This document shows, in pieces, positions 55,771-64,000 of a stretch of 64,000 bases of DNA (the stretch's first letter is position 1; the number at the start of each line of letters is the position of its first letter). The notes beneath the pieces are model-generated. The model had not been told where the DNA came from and did not search any database. It saw only the letters and a program-made list of their open reading frames with translations. The stretch comes from Lysobacter sp. CFH 32150. GTDB taxonomy: Bacteria > Pseudomonadota > Gammaproteobacteria > Xanthomonadales > Xanthomonadaceae. Position numbers and translations under genes: made by a program. Where the stretch lies: assembly GCF_022758295.1 (NCBI RefSeq), contig NZ_JALDWJ010000010.1, positions 1 to 64,000 on the forward strand. Direction: 5' to 3'.

Positions 55771-56472
55771 ATGAGCCGTCGCAGCCTCGTCACCGGCGCC
55801 AACCGTGGTCTCGGCCTGGAGTTCGTCCGGCAACTGCTGGCGCGCGGCGACCGCGTGATCGCCGCCTGCCGGCACCCGGGCAAGGCCACCGCCTTGAACA
55901 GCCTCGCCGGCGAGCACCCCGGCCGCCTGCATGTGCTGCCGCTGGACGTCGCCGACGAGAAATCGCGCACCGCGTTCGCGCACGAACTGCCGCTGGTCAT
56001 CGCAGACGAAAAGCTCGATCTGCTGATCAACAACGCCGGCGTGCTGCATTCCGGGGAGCGTTTCGGCAGCGTGCCAGCGACGAACCTCGACGACAGCCTG
56101 CGCACCAACGCCAGCGGCCCATTCCTGCTGACCCAGGCGCTGGCGCCGCTCTTGGTCGATGGCGCGCGCATTGCCAACCTGTCCTCGACGATGGGTTCGA
56201 TCGCCAGTCGTACCGAGTTCCGCTCGCCCAGCTACTGCATCAGCAAGGCCGCGCAGAACATGGCCACCGTAATGCTGGCCAAGGCGCTGGCACCGCGCGG
56301 CATCGGCGTGATCGCCCTGCATCCCGGTTGGGTGCAGACCGAGATGGGCGGCGAGAGCGCGCAGACATCGCCGGCGCAGGCAGTGGCGGGATTGTTGCGG
56401 GTGATCGATGCCTTTCCGCTCGAGCAGAGCGGGCAGTTCCTCGATTGGCAAGGCGAAGTCATGCCCTGGTAG
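55771..56472 (+). CDS. Short-chain dehydrogenase (C-factor-like SDR)
   Basis: A 233-residue SDR with the cofactor loop GANRGLG, NNAGVL, an LSSTMGS serine and YCISKAA catalytic Tyr-Lys. It is closest in plan to the carbonyl-reductase/CsgA-like group; the substrate is unknown. ATG 55771 with a GGAGCG site is preferred over ATG 55759. It is followed by a family-C palindrome before trmL. Confidence 0.85.
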   Translation: MSRRSLVTGANRGLGLEFVRQLLARGDRVIAACRHPGKATALNSLAGEHPGRLHVLPLDVADEKSRTAFAHELPLVIADEKLDLLINNAGVLHSGERFGSVPATNLDDSLRTNASGPFLLTQALAPLLVDGARIANLSSTMGSIASRTEFRSPSYCISKAAQNMATVMLAKALAPRGIGVIALHPGWVQTEMGGESAQTSPAQAVAGLLRVIDAFPLEQSGQFLDWQGEVMPW

Positions 56473-56539
56473 GGCGGGTCTTGACCCGCCTTGGCGCGTA
56501 AGGCGGGCGGGCGTGAAGCGGCGGGTCAAGACCCGCCCT
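56471..56539. repeat. Family-C palindromic repeat
   Basis: Perfect 20-base inverted arms AGGGCGGGTCTTGACCCGCC (56471-56490) and its complement (56520-56539) flank a 29-base spacer. Each arm is nearly palindromic itself. It starts inside the stop codon of the SDR gene and is common in Xanthomonadaceae. Confidence 0.88.
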
Positions 56540-56568
56540 GCGATTCCGTTCCCTCTTCCGACTTCAAC

Positions 56569-57039
56569 ATGTTCGACATCCTCCTCTACCAACCCGAAAT
56601 CCCGCCCAACACCGGCAACGTGATCCGCCTGTGCGCCAACACCGGCGCGCGCCTGCACCTGGTGGCGCCGCTGGGGTTTTCGCTCGACGACAAGCAACTG
56701 CGGCGCGCCGGGCTCGACTACCACGAGTACGCCACGCTGCAGGTGCATGAGTCGCTCGAGGCAGCACTCACCGCGATCGCGCCGCAACGCCTGTTCGCGC
56801 TCAGCACGCGTGGCACGACCCGCTACGACACGCCGGCCTATGCCGCAGGCGATGCTTTCCTGTTCGGCCCGGAAACCCGCGGCCTGCCCGGGGATGTGCT
56901 GGCCGCGATTCCGCACGCGCAACGCCTGCGCCTGCCGATGCGGCCCGACAACCGCAGCCTCAACCTGTCCAATGCGGTTGCGGTGGTGGTGTTCGAGGCC
57001 TGGAGGCAGCAGGCGTTCGTTGGCAGCGCGACCTGTTGA
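56569..57039 (+). CDS. trmL: tRNA (cytidine/uridine-34 2'-O)-methyltransferase
   Basis: The 156-residue SPOUT enzyme methylates the wobble base of tRNA-Leu. It shows PEIPPNTGNVIRLCANTG at the N-terminus, FGPETRGLP, and the C-terminal knot motif RSLNLSNAVAVVVFEAWRQ. The length is standard. The ATG at 56569 is 30 bases after a family-C repeat. Confidence 0.95.
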   Translation: MFDILLYQPEIPPNTGNVIRLCANTGARLHLVAPLGFSLDDKQLRRAGLDYHEYATLQVHESLEAALTAIAPQRLFALSTRGTTRYDTPAYAAGDAFLFGPETRGLPGDVLAAIPHAQRLRLPMRPDNRSLNLSNAVAVVVFEAWRQQAFVGSATC

Positions 57040-57063
57040 GACAACCCGAATTCCGCTTCACGT

Positions 57064-57137
57064 TGTAGGAGCGGCTTATATCCGCGAGCTTTTAGTTGCC
57101 CAGAATCAAGAGCTCGCGGCGATAATCCGCTCCTACA
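57064..57137. repeat. Family-A palindromic repeat (copy 3)
   Basis: Left arm TGTAGGAGCGGCTTATATC, right arm ending ATAATCCGCTCCTACA, with two compensating-type changes relative to copy 1 (TATATC / GATAAT). It lies between the convergent trmL and GH47 genes and can act as a bidirectional terminator. Confidence 0.85.
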
Positions 57138-57156
57138 AAACCAATAGCAGGTCGGA

Positions 57157-58533
57157 TCAGTTCGGTCGCAGCGGGTGCGCTTCGGTGTTGAAAGTGACGC
57201 GGTCGAAGTCCAGCACCTGCTTCGGCGCGAACAACAGGTAGAAATACTTGAAGGTCTCGGCGAAGAGGAAGCTCTCCATCGAATCCGTCTGTTCCTTGCT
57301 GCGCACATCCTTCAACGCCGCGTAACCATCCTGGGTGCGGCAATGGCGGACGAAATCCTCGAAGAACTCGCGGCCCATCGCGCGGTATTGCGCATCGCCG
57401 GTGTAGCGGTAGAGGTAATAGGCGGATTCGACGATTTCCGGTCGCAACGGATAACCGCCCGACACGACTTCCATCTTCTGGTAGTCGAGCGCTTCCGGCT
57501 CGATGTCATGCAGCTGCCACATCTTCAGGCCTGAGGCCTGCAACCGGCGTGCGCGATCCAGATCGCCACCGAGCGCCAGCAATGCCGGCATGAACGCATC
57601 GAGCGCCCCGTAATGGGTTGCGGTGCGCTTGCCGGTATCCATGTCGACGTGTCCGTACCAGAGTTCGCCCTCGCGCACTTCATCGGCGAGGTGTTTGTTG
57701 ACCGCGGCGATGCCGTCTTCCCACATCCACTTGCAGTCTTCGTCACCGAACAGGCGCCAGCACTTGTAGAGGTATTCGTAATAGGAGTCGATGCCGCCGC
57801 CGATGTGGCTGTCGCGATCGGTCCACTCGCCGGTCTCCACGTTGATGCCCGCACCGACCAGGCCGAGCTTCGAACGACGGTTGTAGGTTTCCACCAACGC
57901 GCGCTTGGCCTTGTCGAAATAGACCGGCTTGCCGGTGAGCTTGCCCAGCATGCCGAACTCGAGCAGCAGCGTGCCGGTTTCGGCTGGATTGCTGACGGCG
58001 CCGCGCACCGCGCCGGTGCGCAGGTTGACATGCGTGTACGGCAAGCCGGTTTTGGATTCGAACACCGGTAGCAGGCGCTGGCCGAGATCGTCTGCGAGCT
58101 TGAGCAGGCGCTCATCGCCAGTCAGCTGGTAGCCCGAGAGCAGGCCACCGAGCAGGCGGATGGTGACTTCGAAATTCTGCACGTAGATGTCGTGGTTGAA
58201 CGACAACTCGGTGGCGATCAGTTCGCGGGCTTCTTTCGCTTCCTCGTCCAGGCCCATCAGGATCAGGGTGTCGAGCGCATCCACCGGCGTCATCAGCAAC
58301 GAATGTGCGTACCAGTCACGCGGCGCCTTGCTCAGCGGCTTGAGCGCGTCGTGCCCCTTGGCGTAGCGCATGTAGCCGCGCCAGGCGTGGCGGGTTTCTT
58401 CCTTGACGCGGGCAGCGAGTTTGGTGGCCTGCGCATCGGTGATTGCATCGCGCTTGGCGGTATCGCGGTTGGCGGCGTGGGCCGATGGCAGCGCAAGCGC
58501 CAGCAGCAGACAACATGTCGTCAATAGTTTCAT
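57157..58533 (-). CDS. GH47 family alpha-1,2-mannosidase
   Basis: A 458-residue protein with a signal peptide (1-20). The remainder is an (alpha/alpha)7 barrel of GH47: RHAWRGYMRYAKGHDALKPL, TPVDALDTLILMG, GGLLSGY, and the closing FNTEAHPLR with the calcium-binding Thr. GH47 enzymes trim alpha-1,2-mannose, typically from N-glycans. They are mostly eukaryotic, with few bacterial members. ATG 58533 overlaps the stop of the beta-mannosidase gene (ATGA). It is the last gene of the mannoside operon. Secretion to the periplasm is inferred. Confidence 0.88.
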   Translation of the reverse strand: MKLLTTCCLLLALALPSAHAANRDTAKRDAITDAQATKLAARVKEETRHAWRGYMRYAKGHDALKPLSKAPRDWYAHSLLMTPVDALDTLILMGLDEEAKEARELIATELSFNHDIYVQNFEVTIRLLGGLLSGYQLTGDERLLKLADDLGQRLLPVFESKTGLPYTHVNLRTGAVRGAVSNPAETGTLLLEFGMLGKLTGKPVYFDKAKRALVETYNRRSKLGLVGAGINVETGEWTDRDSHIGGGIDSYYEYLYKCWRLFGDEDCKWMWEDGIAAVNKHLADEVREGELWYGHVDMDTGKRTATHYGALDAFMPALLALGGDLDRARRLQASGLKMWQLHDIEPEALDYQKMEVVSGGYPLRPEIVESAYYLYRYTGDAQYRAMGREFFEDFVRHCRTQDGYAALKDVRSKEQTDSMESFLFAETFKYFYLLFAPKQVLDFDRVTFNTEAHPLRPN

Positions 58534-61148
58534 TGGTTTTGCCTGGAAGTGAGCGAACGCAGGGTGAGTTGTTGTTGCAAGTCGTCGAGGTTGGCCTTCG
58601 ATACCAGTCGTAGCGACACAGTTTCACCGGGCAACAACGACAACGCGTTGTCCGAGAGTCCGACATCGAGCTCACCGAAATCGATCCACACCGCGCGTGC
58701 CAGCTTGTCGGCGTGCAGATCGAGGCGATAGCCGTCGACGTCGCGCTGCAGTTCGGCGTGCAGGCCGGGGTCGGGCAAGGCGAGTGCTTTTGCAGCGTCG
58801 AAGTAAACGATCCGACGCGAGACGGGTGTGTCGTCGACCAGCAGTTCGAACACCGCGGCCGTGCGTACGCGATCGGCACCACGCAACAACTCGGCGTCGG
58901 CGTAATTCGCCACGGCCGTCGCGGTGAGCGGCGCCAGCGTGACCGGCTTGCGTTCGTCGCGAAGCACCTTGCCGTCGAAGTCGATCACGCGCAGGCGCAG
59001 CTCGCCGGAAACCGATGCCGTCCGGTCGGAGACCAGCGTGACTTCGGTTTTCGCGTCCTTGCGCAGTGCGGCCACCGCGAGCGGCGCGAAGAACCGTCGC
59101 GCGTGGAAGTGCAGCGGCTTCCAGCGCCCGTAGTAGTCGATGCTCGCCCACGACGCGCCGGGCCACACGTCGTTGAGCTGCCAGTACAGCGAACCCATCG
59201 TGCGCGGACGCGAGGCGCGATGATGCAACGAAGCCAGTTCGATGCCTTCGGCCTGCATCACCTGACTGAGATAGACGAAGTCGGCGAAATCCTTCGGCTC
59301 GCCATAGCCTTCGCGGATGTACTGCAGCACGCGCGCGTTGCCGTCGCCGGCCATGAATTTCTGGTGCGCGCGGATCACCGGCGACTCGATGCCCTGCTCC
59401 GCCTTCGTCGCGAAGCTGTCGATCGTGCGCAGCGACGGCCAACCCTGCAGGCCGAATTCGGACACGAAGCGTGGCGTCTCGGCGAGGTACGCCTCGATCG
59501 GCTTGGACTCGGCCCACACGCCCCAATCGTGCTTGTCGCCATTGTTGGAATCGTTGGCGGGGCCGTCGAGATCGTTGCTCGGCGAACTCGACCAGTACGG
59601 CACGCCGCCGCCTTCCCGCACCACGACATCGCGCAGGTCGTGGCCGAACAGCTGCACGTAGCCATCCCACACTTGCTTCGCGAACGCCGGATCGGCTGCG
59701 GTCAGCGCCTTGCCCTGGCCCCAGTTCTTCCACGCGGTCTCTTCTTCGTTGTTGCCGCACCACAGGACCAGGCTGGGGTGATCGCGCAGGCGGCGGATGT
59801 TGTCGCGCGCCTCGGCGACGACATTGGCGCGGAACGCCGGGTCGTAGGCGGGCTGCATGCCGCCGCCGAACATGAAGTCCTGCCAGACCAGCAGGCCGAG
59901 TTCGTCGGTCAACTCGAAGAACGCGTCGCTCTCGTAATGACCGCCACCCCAGCTGCGCACCATGTTCATGTTGGCATCGCGCGCGGACTCGAGCACGCGC
60001 AGCAGTTGCGCTTGCGTGACGCGCGCAGGGAAGGCGTCGAATGGGATCGTGTTTGCCCCCTTCGCGAACACCGGAATGCCATTGATGACGAAGGCGAAAC
60101 CGCGGCCCCACTGGTCGCGCTCACGCCGCAGCTCGACGCTGCGCAGGCCGGTCCGGCGGCTGGCCTCGGCTTGCTTGCCGTTGTCATCGACGACGCGCGC
60201 AGTGAAGGTGTACAGCGCCTGCTCGCCGTAGCCGGTTGGATACCAGCGTCGCGGACGGTCGATGCGGAGAGGCACGGCGATCTTGTTCTGTCCTCGCACG
60301 AGGGTCGCCTGCTGCTTGACGACCGCTGACTTGCCATCGGGATCGCGATGCTCCACTTCGAGCGTGACCGCACCTGCATCGTCGGACTCGATCTCGACCT
60401 CGGCAGCGAGTTCGGCGGCGTGTTCGTCCACCTTGTTCTGCTGCACATGGAAGTCGCCGATACGCAACGCGTCCCAGCTCTCCAGCCGCACCGGCCGCCA
60501 GATGCCGGCGGTGACGTAGCGCGGGCCCCAATCCCAGCCGGAGTGGTAGGCGGGCTTGCGCGCGAAGTTGACGGTCATCGCGTCTTTCGGCTCGTCGCCG
60601 AAGGGCGAGGGATAGTTGCCGGCAAGTTTGTGCGGCATCGCCTGCACCTGCGGCAGCAGGCGGCGGATCGGAGAGTGCAGCACCACGCGCAGCTGATTGC
60701 CGCGTGCGCGTAGTTTGCCCTGCACCGGCACGCGCCAGGTGCGGTGCGCGTTGTCGGCCGACAGCAGCTTCGTCTCGTTGAGATAGACGTCCGCGAACGT
60801 GTCCAGTCCTTCGAACACCAGATCGGCGTGCGCGCGCTTCAATGTCGCACGATCGACATCGAACTGCGTCCGGTATTCCCAGGTGCCGAGCCCAATCCAC
60901 TGCAAGCCGGCTTCAGGTGCGCCGACGTAAGTATCCGGGATTGCGCCGTGGGCAAGCAGGTCGGTGTGGACGTAGCCAGGCACCGTCGCCGACCGCCATT
61001 GGGTGGCAGTGTCGTGCTCGGTGGCGAGGGCATCGGTCGGCACCAGGCGGAAAGACCACGCGCTATCGAGCTTGCGCGAAGACGGCTGCGCGGCGAACGC
61101 TGCCGACGTCGCCAGGCACAACAGCAGCAGGTACATACGCTGGATCAT
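58530..61148 (-). CDS. GH2 beta-mannosidase
   Basis: An 872-residue enzyme with a signal peptide (1-20), a jelly-roll N-terminal domain, an Ig-like domain and a catalytic barrel. Acid/base Glu468 lies in WCGNNEEE and nucleophile Glu564 in VSEFGLQ, the pattern of GH2 beta-mannosidases (for example the NE in CGNNE). The core beta-mannose of N-glycans or beta-mannooligosaccharides is the likely substrate. It starts 5 bases after the AGE gene stop. Confidence 0.92.
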   Translation of the reverse strand: MIQRMYLLLLCLATSAAFAAQPSSRKLDSAWSFRLVPTDALATEHDTATQWRSATVPGYVHTDLLAHGAIPDTYVGAPEAGLQWIGLGTWEYRTQFDVDRATLKRAHADLVFEGLDTFADVYLNETKLLSADNAHRTWRVPVQGKLRARGNQLRVVLHSPIRRLLPQVQAMPHKLAGNYPSPFGDEPKDAMTVNFARKPAYHSGWDWGPRYVTAGIWRPVRLESWDALRIGDFHVQQNKVDEHAAELAAEVEIESDDAGAVTLEVEHRDPDGKSAVVKQQATLVRGQNKIAVPLRIDRPRRWYPTGYGEQALYTFTARVVDDNGKQAEASRRTGLRSVELRRERDQWGRGFAFVINGIPVFAKGANTIPFDAFPARVTQAQLLRVLESARDANMNMVRSWGGGHYESDAFFELTDELGLLVWQDFMFGGGMQPAYDPAFRANVVAEARDNIRRLRDHPSLVLWCGNNEEETAWKNWGQGKALTAADPAFAKQVWDGYVQLFGHDLRDVVVREGGGVPYWSSSPSNDLDGPANDSNNGDKHDWGVWAESKPIEAYLAETPRFVSEFGLQGWPSLRTIDSFATKAEQGIESPVIRAHQKFMAGDGNARVLQYIREGYGEPKDFADFVYLSQVMQAEGIELASLHHRASRPRTMGSLYWQLNDVWPGASWASIDYYGRWKPLHFHARRFFAPLAVAALRKDAKTEVTLVSDRTASVSGELRLRVIDFDGKVLRDERKPVTLAPLTATAVANYADAELLRGADRVRTAAVFELLVDDTPVSRRIVYFDAAKALALPDPGLHAELQRDVDGYRLDLHADKLARAVWIDFGELDVGLSDNALSLLPGETVSLRLVSKANLDDLQQQLTLRSLTSRQNQ

Positions 61149-61153
61149 CGCGA

Positions 61154-62362
61154 TTACTCCGTTGGCTTGCGCACCACGTCCAACACTTCGTAACACGCAC
61201 CCATGGTGTGGTAATCGGTCTTGCCGGCCGGGCTCTTCTCGTCGCTGTACTTGCGGTTGTCGGCATCGAGGATGCGGTACCACGCGCCATGCGTGTGGTC
61301 GACGAAATGCTTCCAGCTGTAGGCCCATAACTGGTCGTACCAGCTCCAATACACGTCATCGCCGGTGCGTGCGGCCAGCAGCGCAGCGGCGGCGAGCGAT
61401 TCGGCCTGCACCCAGAAATACTTGTCGTCGTCGCAGACGGAACCATCCGGCGCGAAGCCGTAATACATCCCGCCGCGCCGCTGGTCCCACGAACGTGCTA
61501 GCGCGGTGTCGAACAGGTGCCGCGCGGTCGGCACCAGCCAGTCAGACGCGACGTGGCGGTCGAGGATCACCAACAGCTTCGCCCATTCGGTCTGGTGGCC
61601 GGGCTGGAAGCCCCACGGACGGAACAGGTGTTTCGGATTGTCGCGGTTGTAATTCCAGTCGATGTTCCAGTCGACGTCGTAATGCTCCCAGACGAGGCCG
61701 TCGGCTTTCGCCGCCTGGCGCCGGGTCATGTTGTCGGCAAGCGTGAGCGCGCGCTCGAGGTAGCGGCGCTCGCCGCTGGCTTCGAATGCGGCGAGCATCG
61801 CCTCGCACATGTGCATGTTGGCGTTCTGGCCGCGGTAGCTGCTGAAATTCCAGCCGGCATCGGCTTCGTCCTTGTACAGGCCAGCCGATGGCTCCCAGAA
61901 GCGCAGCTGCAGCAGGTCCCAGGTGTCGTCCATCCATTCGCGCGCCCGCTCGACGCCCGCCTTCAGCGCGGTCGAATACGCCAGCAGCACGAACGCCACG
62001 CCGTAGCAGTGGTTGGTCGCGTCCTCGACCACGCCATCACGCAGCGTCCACGCATAACCGCCGCTCACCGGATTGCGATGCACGTCGCGCAGATAGCGCA
62101 AGCCGTGATGCACGGCTTCGAGATATTCGAGATTGCCGAACTCCCGATACGCCATCGCGTAGTTGAAGACGAAGCGCGTGCTGCTGACGAGGTGGCGATG
62201 GCCGGCGTCGTAGACCGTGCCGTCATCCTTGAAGTAATGGAAGAAACCGCCGGTCGGATCGATGCAGCGCGGATGGTAGAACGCCATCGTCTGCGCGATG
62301 TGCGTGCGCAGGAAATCGGCGCTGCGGAAATCGGCGCTTCTGGAAACGGGATTCGCACTCAT
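61154..62362 (-). CDS. AGE family sugar isomerase, probable mannose isomerase
   Basis: The 402-residue (alpha/alpha)6-barrel protein of the N-acylglucosamine 2-epimerase family has the paired catalytic histidines in GFQPGHQTEW and DYHTMGACYE. Enzymes of this branch convert mannose to fructose (or glucose epimers). The operon of mannosidases plus a fructokinase-like gene makes mannose isomerase the best guess. It has no signal peptide and is cytoplasmic. ATG 62362 lies 19 bases after the kinase stop. Confidence 0.88.
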   Translation of the reverse strand: MSANPVSRSADFRSADFLRTHIAQTMAFYHPRCIDPTGGFFHYFKDDGTVYDAGHRHLVSSTRFVFNYAMAYREFGNLEYLEAVHHGLRYLRDVHRNPVSGGYAWTLRDGVVEDATNHCYGVAFVLLAYSTALKAGVERAREWMDDTWDLLQLRFWEPSAGLYKDEADAGWNFSSYRGQNANMHMCEAMLAAFEASGERRYLERALTLADNMTRRQAAKADGLVWEHYDVDWNIDWNYNRDNPKHLFRPWGFQPGHQTEWAKLLVILDRHVASDWLVPTARHLFDTALARSWDQRRGGMYYGFAPDGSVCDDDKYFWVQAESLAAAALLAARTGDDVYWSWYDQLWAYSWKHFVDHTHGAWYRILDADNRKYSDEKSPAGKTDYHTMGACYEVLDVVRKPTE

Positions 62363-62381
62363 GGGACAAGGCTCCGGGGAA

Positions 62382-63380
62382 TCATGCGCTGCGGCCCAGG
62401 GCATGGGCGCCATCGAACAGGGTCTTGACTTCGGCCAGGGTTGGCATCGCCGCGAATGCGCCGTGTTGGGTCACGGTGAGCGCGCCACAGGCGGCGGCGA
62501 AACGCAGCACGTCGGCAAGCGTCGCCTCGTCGTGCAACAGCGCGTCGAAGTTGGCCGGTGTCACCTCGCGCGCAGCGAGTTGGTACAGCAAGCCGCCGAC
62601 GAACGCATCGCCGGCTGCCGTGGTGTCGATCGCGCGCACGACGAATGCAGGCAGGCTGCCGCGACGGTCGCGGCTGCGCCAGTGCAGCGGCGCACTCCCA
62701 TCGGTGACGACGATCAGGCGCGCACTCGCGGCCCACAACCGTGCGTAGACCGCCTCTTCGGCGCCGACGTCCGCGGCGAGGTAATCCAGTTCGTTACGCG
62801 CCAGCTTGACCAGGTCGGCCTGCTCCAATGCACTCCATAGCCGCGGCAACGGATCGACCTGCGGCGACCACAACGATGGCCGCAGGTTGAGGTCGATGCT
62901 GACCAGCGCGCCGTGTTCGCGCGCTTGTGTCATGCCATGCAGGGTGGTCTGCGCGATCGCTTCCTCGGTCAGACTGTTGCTGCAGGCGTGGAAGATCGCG
63001 GCATTGGCGAAACAGGCGGCGTCGAAATGTTCCGGCCGAAACAGCAGATCGGCGGCGGGCGGGCGATAGAAGCTGAAGCTGCGTTCGCCTTGGCCATCGA
63101 GCGCGACGAAAGCAAGCGCGGTCTTGGCCTCCGCGGTGCGGCGTGCATGATGCGTACCGACGCCGTGGCGGGCAAGGCTGTCGATCAGGAAATCGCCGAA
63201 CATGTCCTCACCGAACATGCCGACGAATTCACTGCGCCCACCCAGCCGGGCGACCGCGACCGCAACGTTGGCCGGCGCGCCGCCGGCGTACTGGGTGAAG
63301 GTGCGCGGCGCGTCCGCGTCCTCGCCGGAGCGGGCGAGGAAATCGATCAACGCTTCACCAAAGCAAACGATCCCGTGCAT
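62382..63380 (-). CDS. PfkB family sugar kinase, probable fructokinase
   Basis: A 332-residue ribokinase-type enzyme with the first signature YAGGAPANVAVAVARLGG and the second IDTTAAGDAFVGGLL carrying the catalytic Asp. It has the N-terminal IVCFGEALIDF of bacterial fructokinases. ATG 63380 has an AGGAAGG site and the usual N-terminus. An in-frame ATG at 63425 overlapping the permease stop is possible. It would phosphorylate the fructose made by the AGE isomerase. Confidence 0.9.
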   Translation of the reverse strand: MHGIVCFGEALIDFLARSGEDADAPRTFTQYAGGAPANVAVAVARLGGRSEFVGMFGEDMFGDFLIDSLARHGVGTHHARRTAEAKTALAFVALDGQGERSFSFYRPPAADLLFRPEHFDAACFANAAIFHACSNSLTEEAIAQTTLHGMTQAREHGALVSIDLNLRPSLWSPQVDPLPRLWSALEQADLVKLARNELDYLAADVGAEEAVYARLWAASARLIVVTDGSAPLHWRSRDRRGSLPAFVVRAIDTTAAGDAFVGGLLYQLAAREVTPANFDALLHDEATLADVLRFAAACGALTVTQHGAFAAMPTLAEVKTLFDGAHALGRSA

Positions 63381-63421
63381 CCGTGCGTCCTTCCTGACTG
63401 CTTCGCTCATGCCCGCCGCGC

Positions 63422-64000
63422 TCATGCCCGCCGTGAGCCGCGCAAGCCGTACCAGACGATGTAGGCGTAGCACAGCGCCGGCAGGATGAAGGCGTACTGC
63501 AAGCCGGTGGTTTCGTTGCCAGTGCTGGCGTGGATGAAGTCGACCAGATGACCCTGCACGAACGGAATCACCGCGCCGCCGAAGATCGCCATCACCAGCA
63601 AACTGGAGGCCTTGGGCACCAGCGGGCCGAGCCGGTCGATGACCAGGGTGAAAATGGTCGGGAACATGATCGAGTTGAAGAAGCCGATCGCGATCACGCT
63701 CCACAGTGCGAGCTGGCCGTGGCTCAGCGTCGTGGTCAGCAGCAGCGCGATGTTGACCACCGCATACAGGCCGAGCAGGCGGCGTGGATTCGCCTTCAGC
63801 AGCAATGCGGCGCCGATGAAGCGGCCGATCATCGCCGACCCCCAGTACATCGACACGTACTTGCCGACGTCTTCCGGGGCGATCGCGCCGATATCCGGGC
63901 GCATCGCGTAATTGGCGAGGAAGCTGCCGATGGCGACCTCCGCGCCGACGTACAGGAAGATCGCCAACACGCCGAAGCGCACATGCGGATATTTCAGCAC
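63422..64000 (-). CDS. FHS-family sugar MFS permease (3' part; cut by the window end)
   Basis: The last 192 residues of a fucose/glucose-galactose permease (FucP/GluP type). About six membrane helices are visible, with FLYVGAEVAIGSF and GFFNSIMFPTIFTL signatures. The start lies beyond position 64000. It is the first visible gene of the mannoside operon and probably imports mannose or a mannoside. Confidence 0.9.
   Translation of the reverse strand: MLKYPHVRFGVLAIFLYVGAEVAIGSFLANYAMRPDIGAIAPEDVGKYVSMYWGSAMIGRFIGAALLLKANPRRLLGLYAVVNIALLLTTTLSHGQLALWSVIAIGFFNSIMFPTIFTLVIDRLGPLVPKASSLLVMAIFGGAVIPFVQGHLVDFIHASTGNETTGLQYAFILPALCYAYIVWYGLRGSRRA

Overview
The window is ordinary-looking chromosome of a high-GC gammaproteobacterium. 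It is almost certainly a member of the Xanthomonadaceae/Lysobacteraceae (Lysobacter, Luteimonas, Thermomonas or Pseudoxanthomonas-like). The evidence is the complete oleABCD olefin cluster next to ubiJ-ubiB, a long membrane-anchored AlgC after dut, the rRNA leader sequence at the left edge, and the palindromic repeats typical of this family. No phage, insertion sequence, integron or CRISPR array was seen.

Layout. 1-312: leader and promoter of an rRNA operon reading left out of the window. 0.3-11 kb: tyrS, cell-wall turnover genes (M23 peptidase, anmK, an AmpG-type permease), xthA, pyrE, ydfG, a methyltransferase and a lysine-tailed small protein. 10.3-17.6 kb: SPOR protein, argS, radC, coaC and coaB as two separate ORFs, dut, algC. 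17.7-26.8 kb: polyamine genes speA/speE, a PII protein, ubiK, comM, an S9 peptidase, a K+/H+ antiporter. 26.9-32.3 kb: the most unusual region, with a SagB-like flavin dehydrogenase, a 100-residue leader-like peptide, a membrane-bound class III cyclase with TPR repeats, and a cNMP-binding GGDEF protein. 32.4-36.5 kb: glyoxylate shunt aceA/aceB with a divergent LysR regulator. 36.7-42.5 kb: a four-gene envelope-glycan operon (epimerase, GT2, YaiO-type barrel, acyltransferase/SGNH). 42.7-52.1 kb: one long leftward run of oleA, oleB, oleC, a DUF559 gene, oleD, ubiJ, ubiB, truC, arfB and an acyltransferase, joined by several ATGA overlaps. 52.2-57.0 kb: DUF4156 lipoprotein, M16 peptidase, SDR, trmL. 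57.1-64.0 kb: a mannoside operon (MFS permease cut by the window end, PfkB kinase, AGE isomerase, GH2 beta-mannosidase, GH47 alpha-mannosidase).

How the genes work together. The mannoside operon forms a plausible path: exo-mannosidases release mannose, the AGE enzyme isomerises it to fructose, and the PfkB kinase phosphorylates it into glycolysis. The 27-32 kb locus looks like a peptide-modification system (precursor-like peptide plus FMN dehydrogenase) tied to cyclic-nucleotide signalling. I consider it the best candidate for a largely undescribed system here. Three families of palindromic repeats are scattered between genes, and one of them has become coding sequence at the ends of two proteins of the ole operon.
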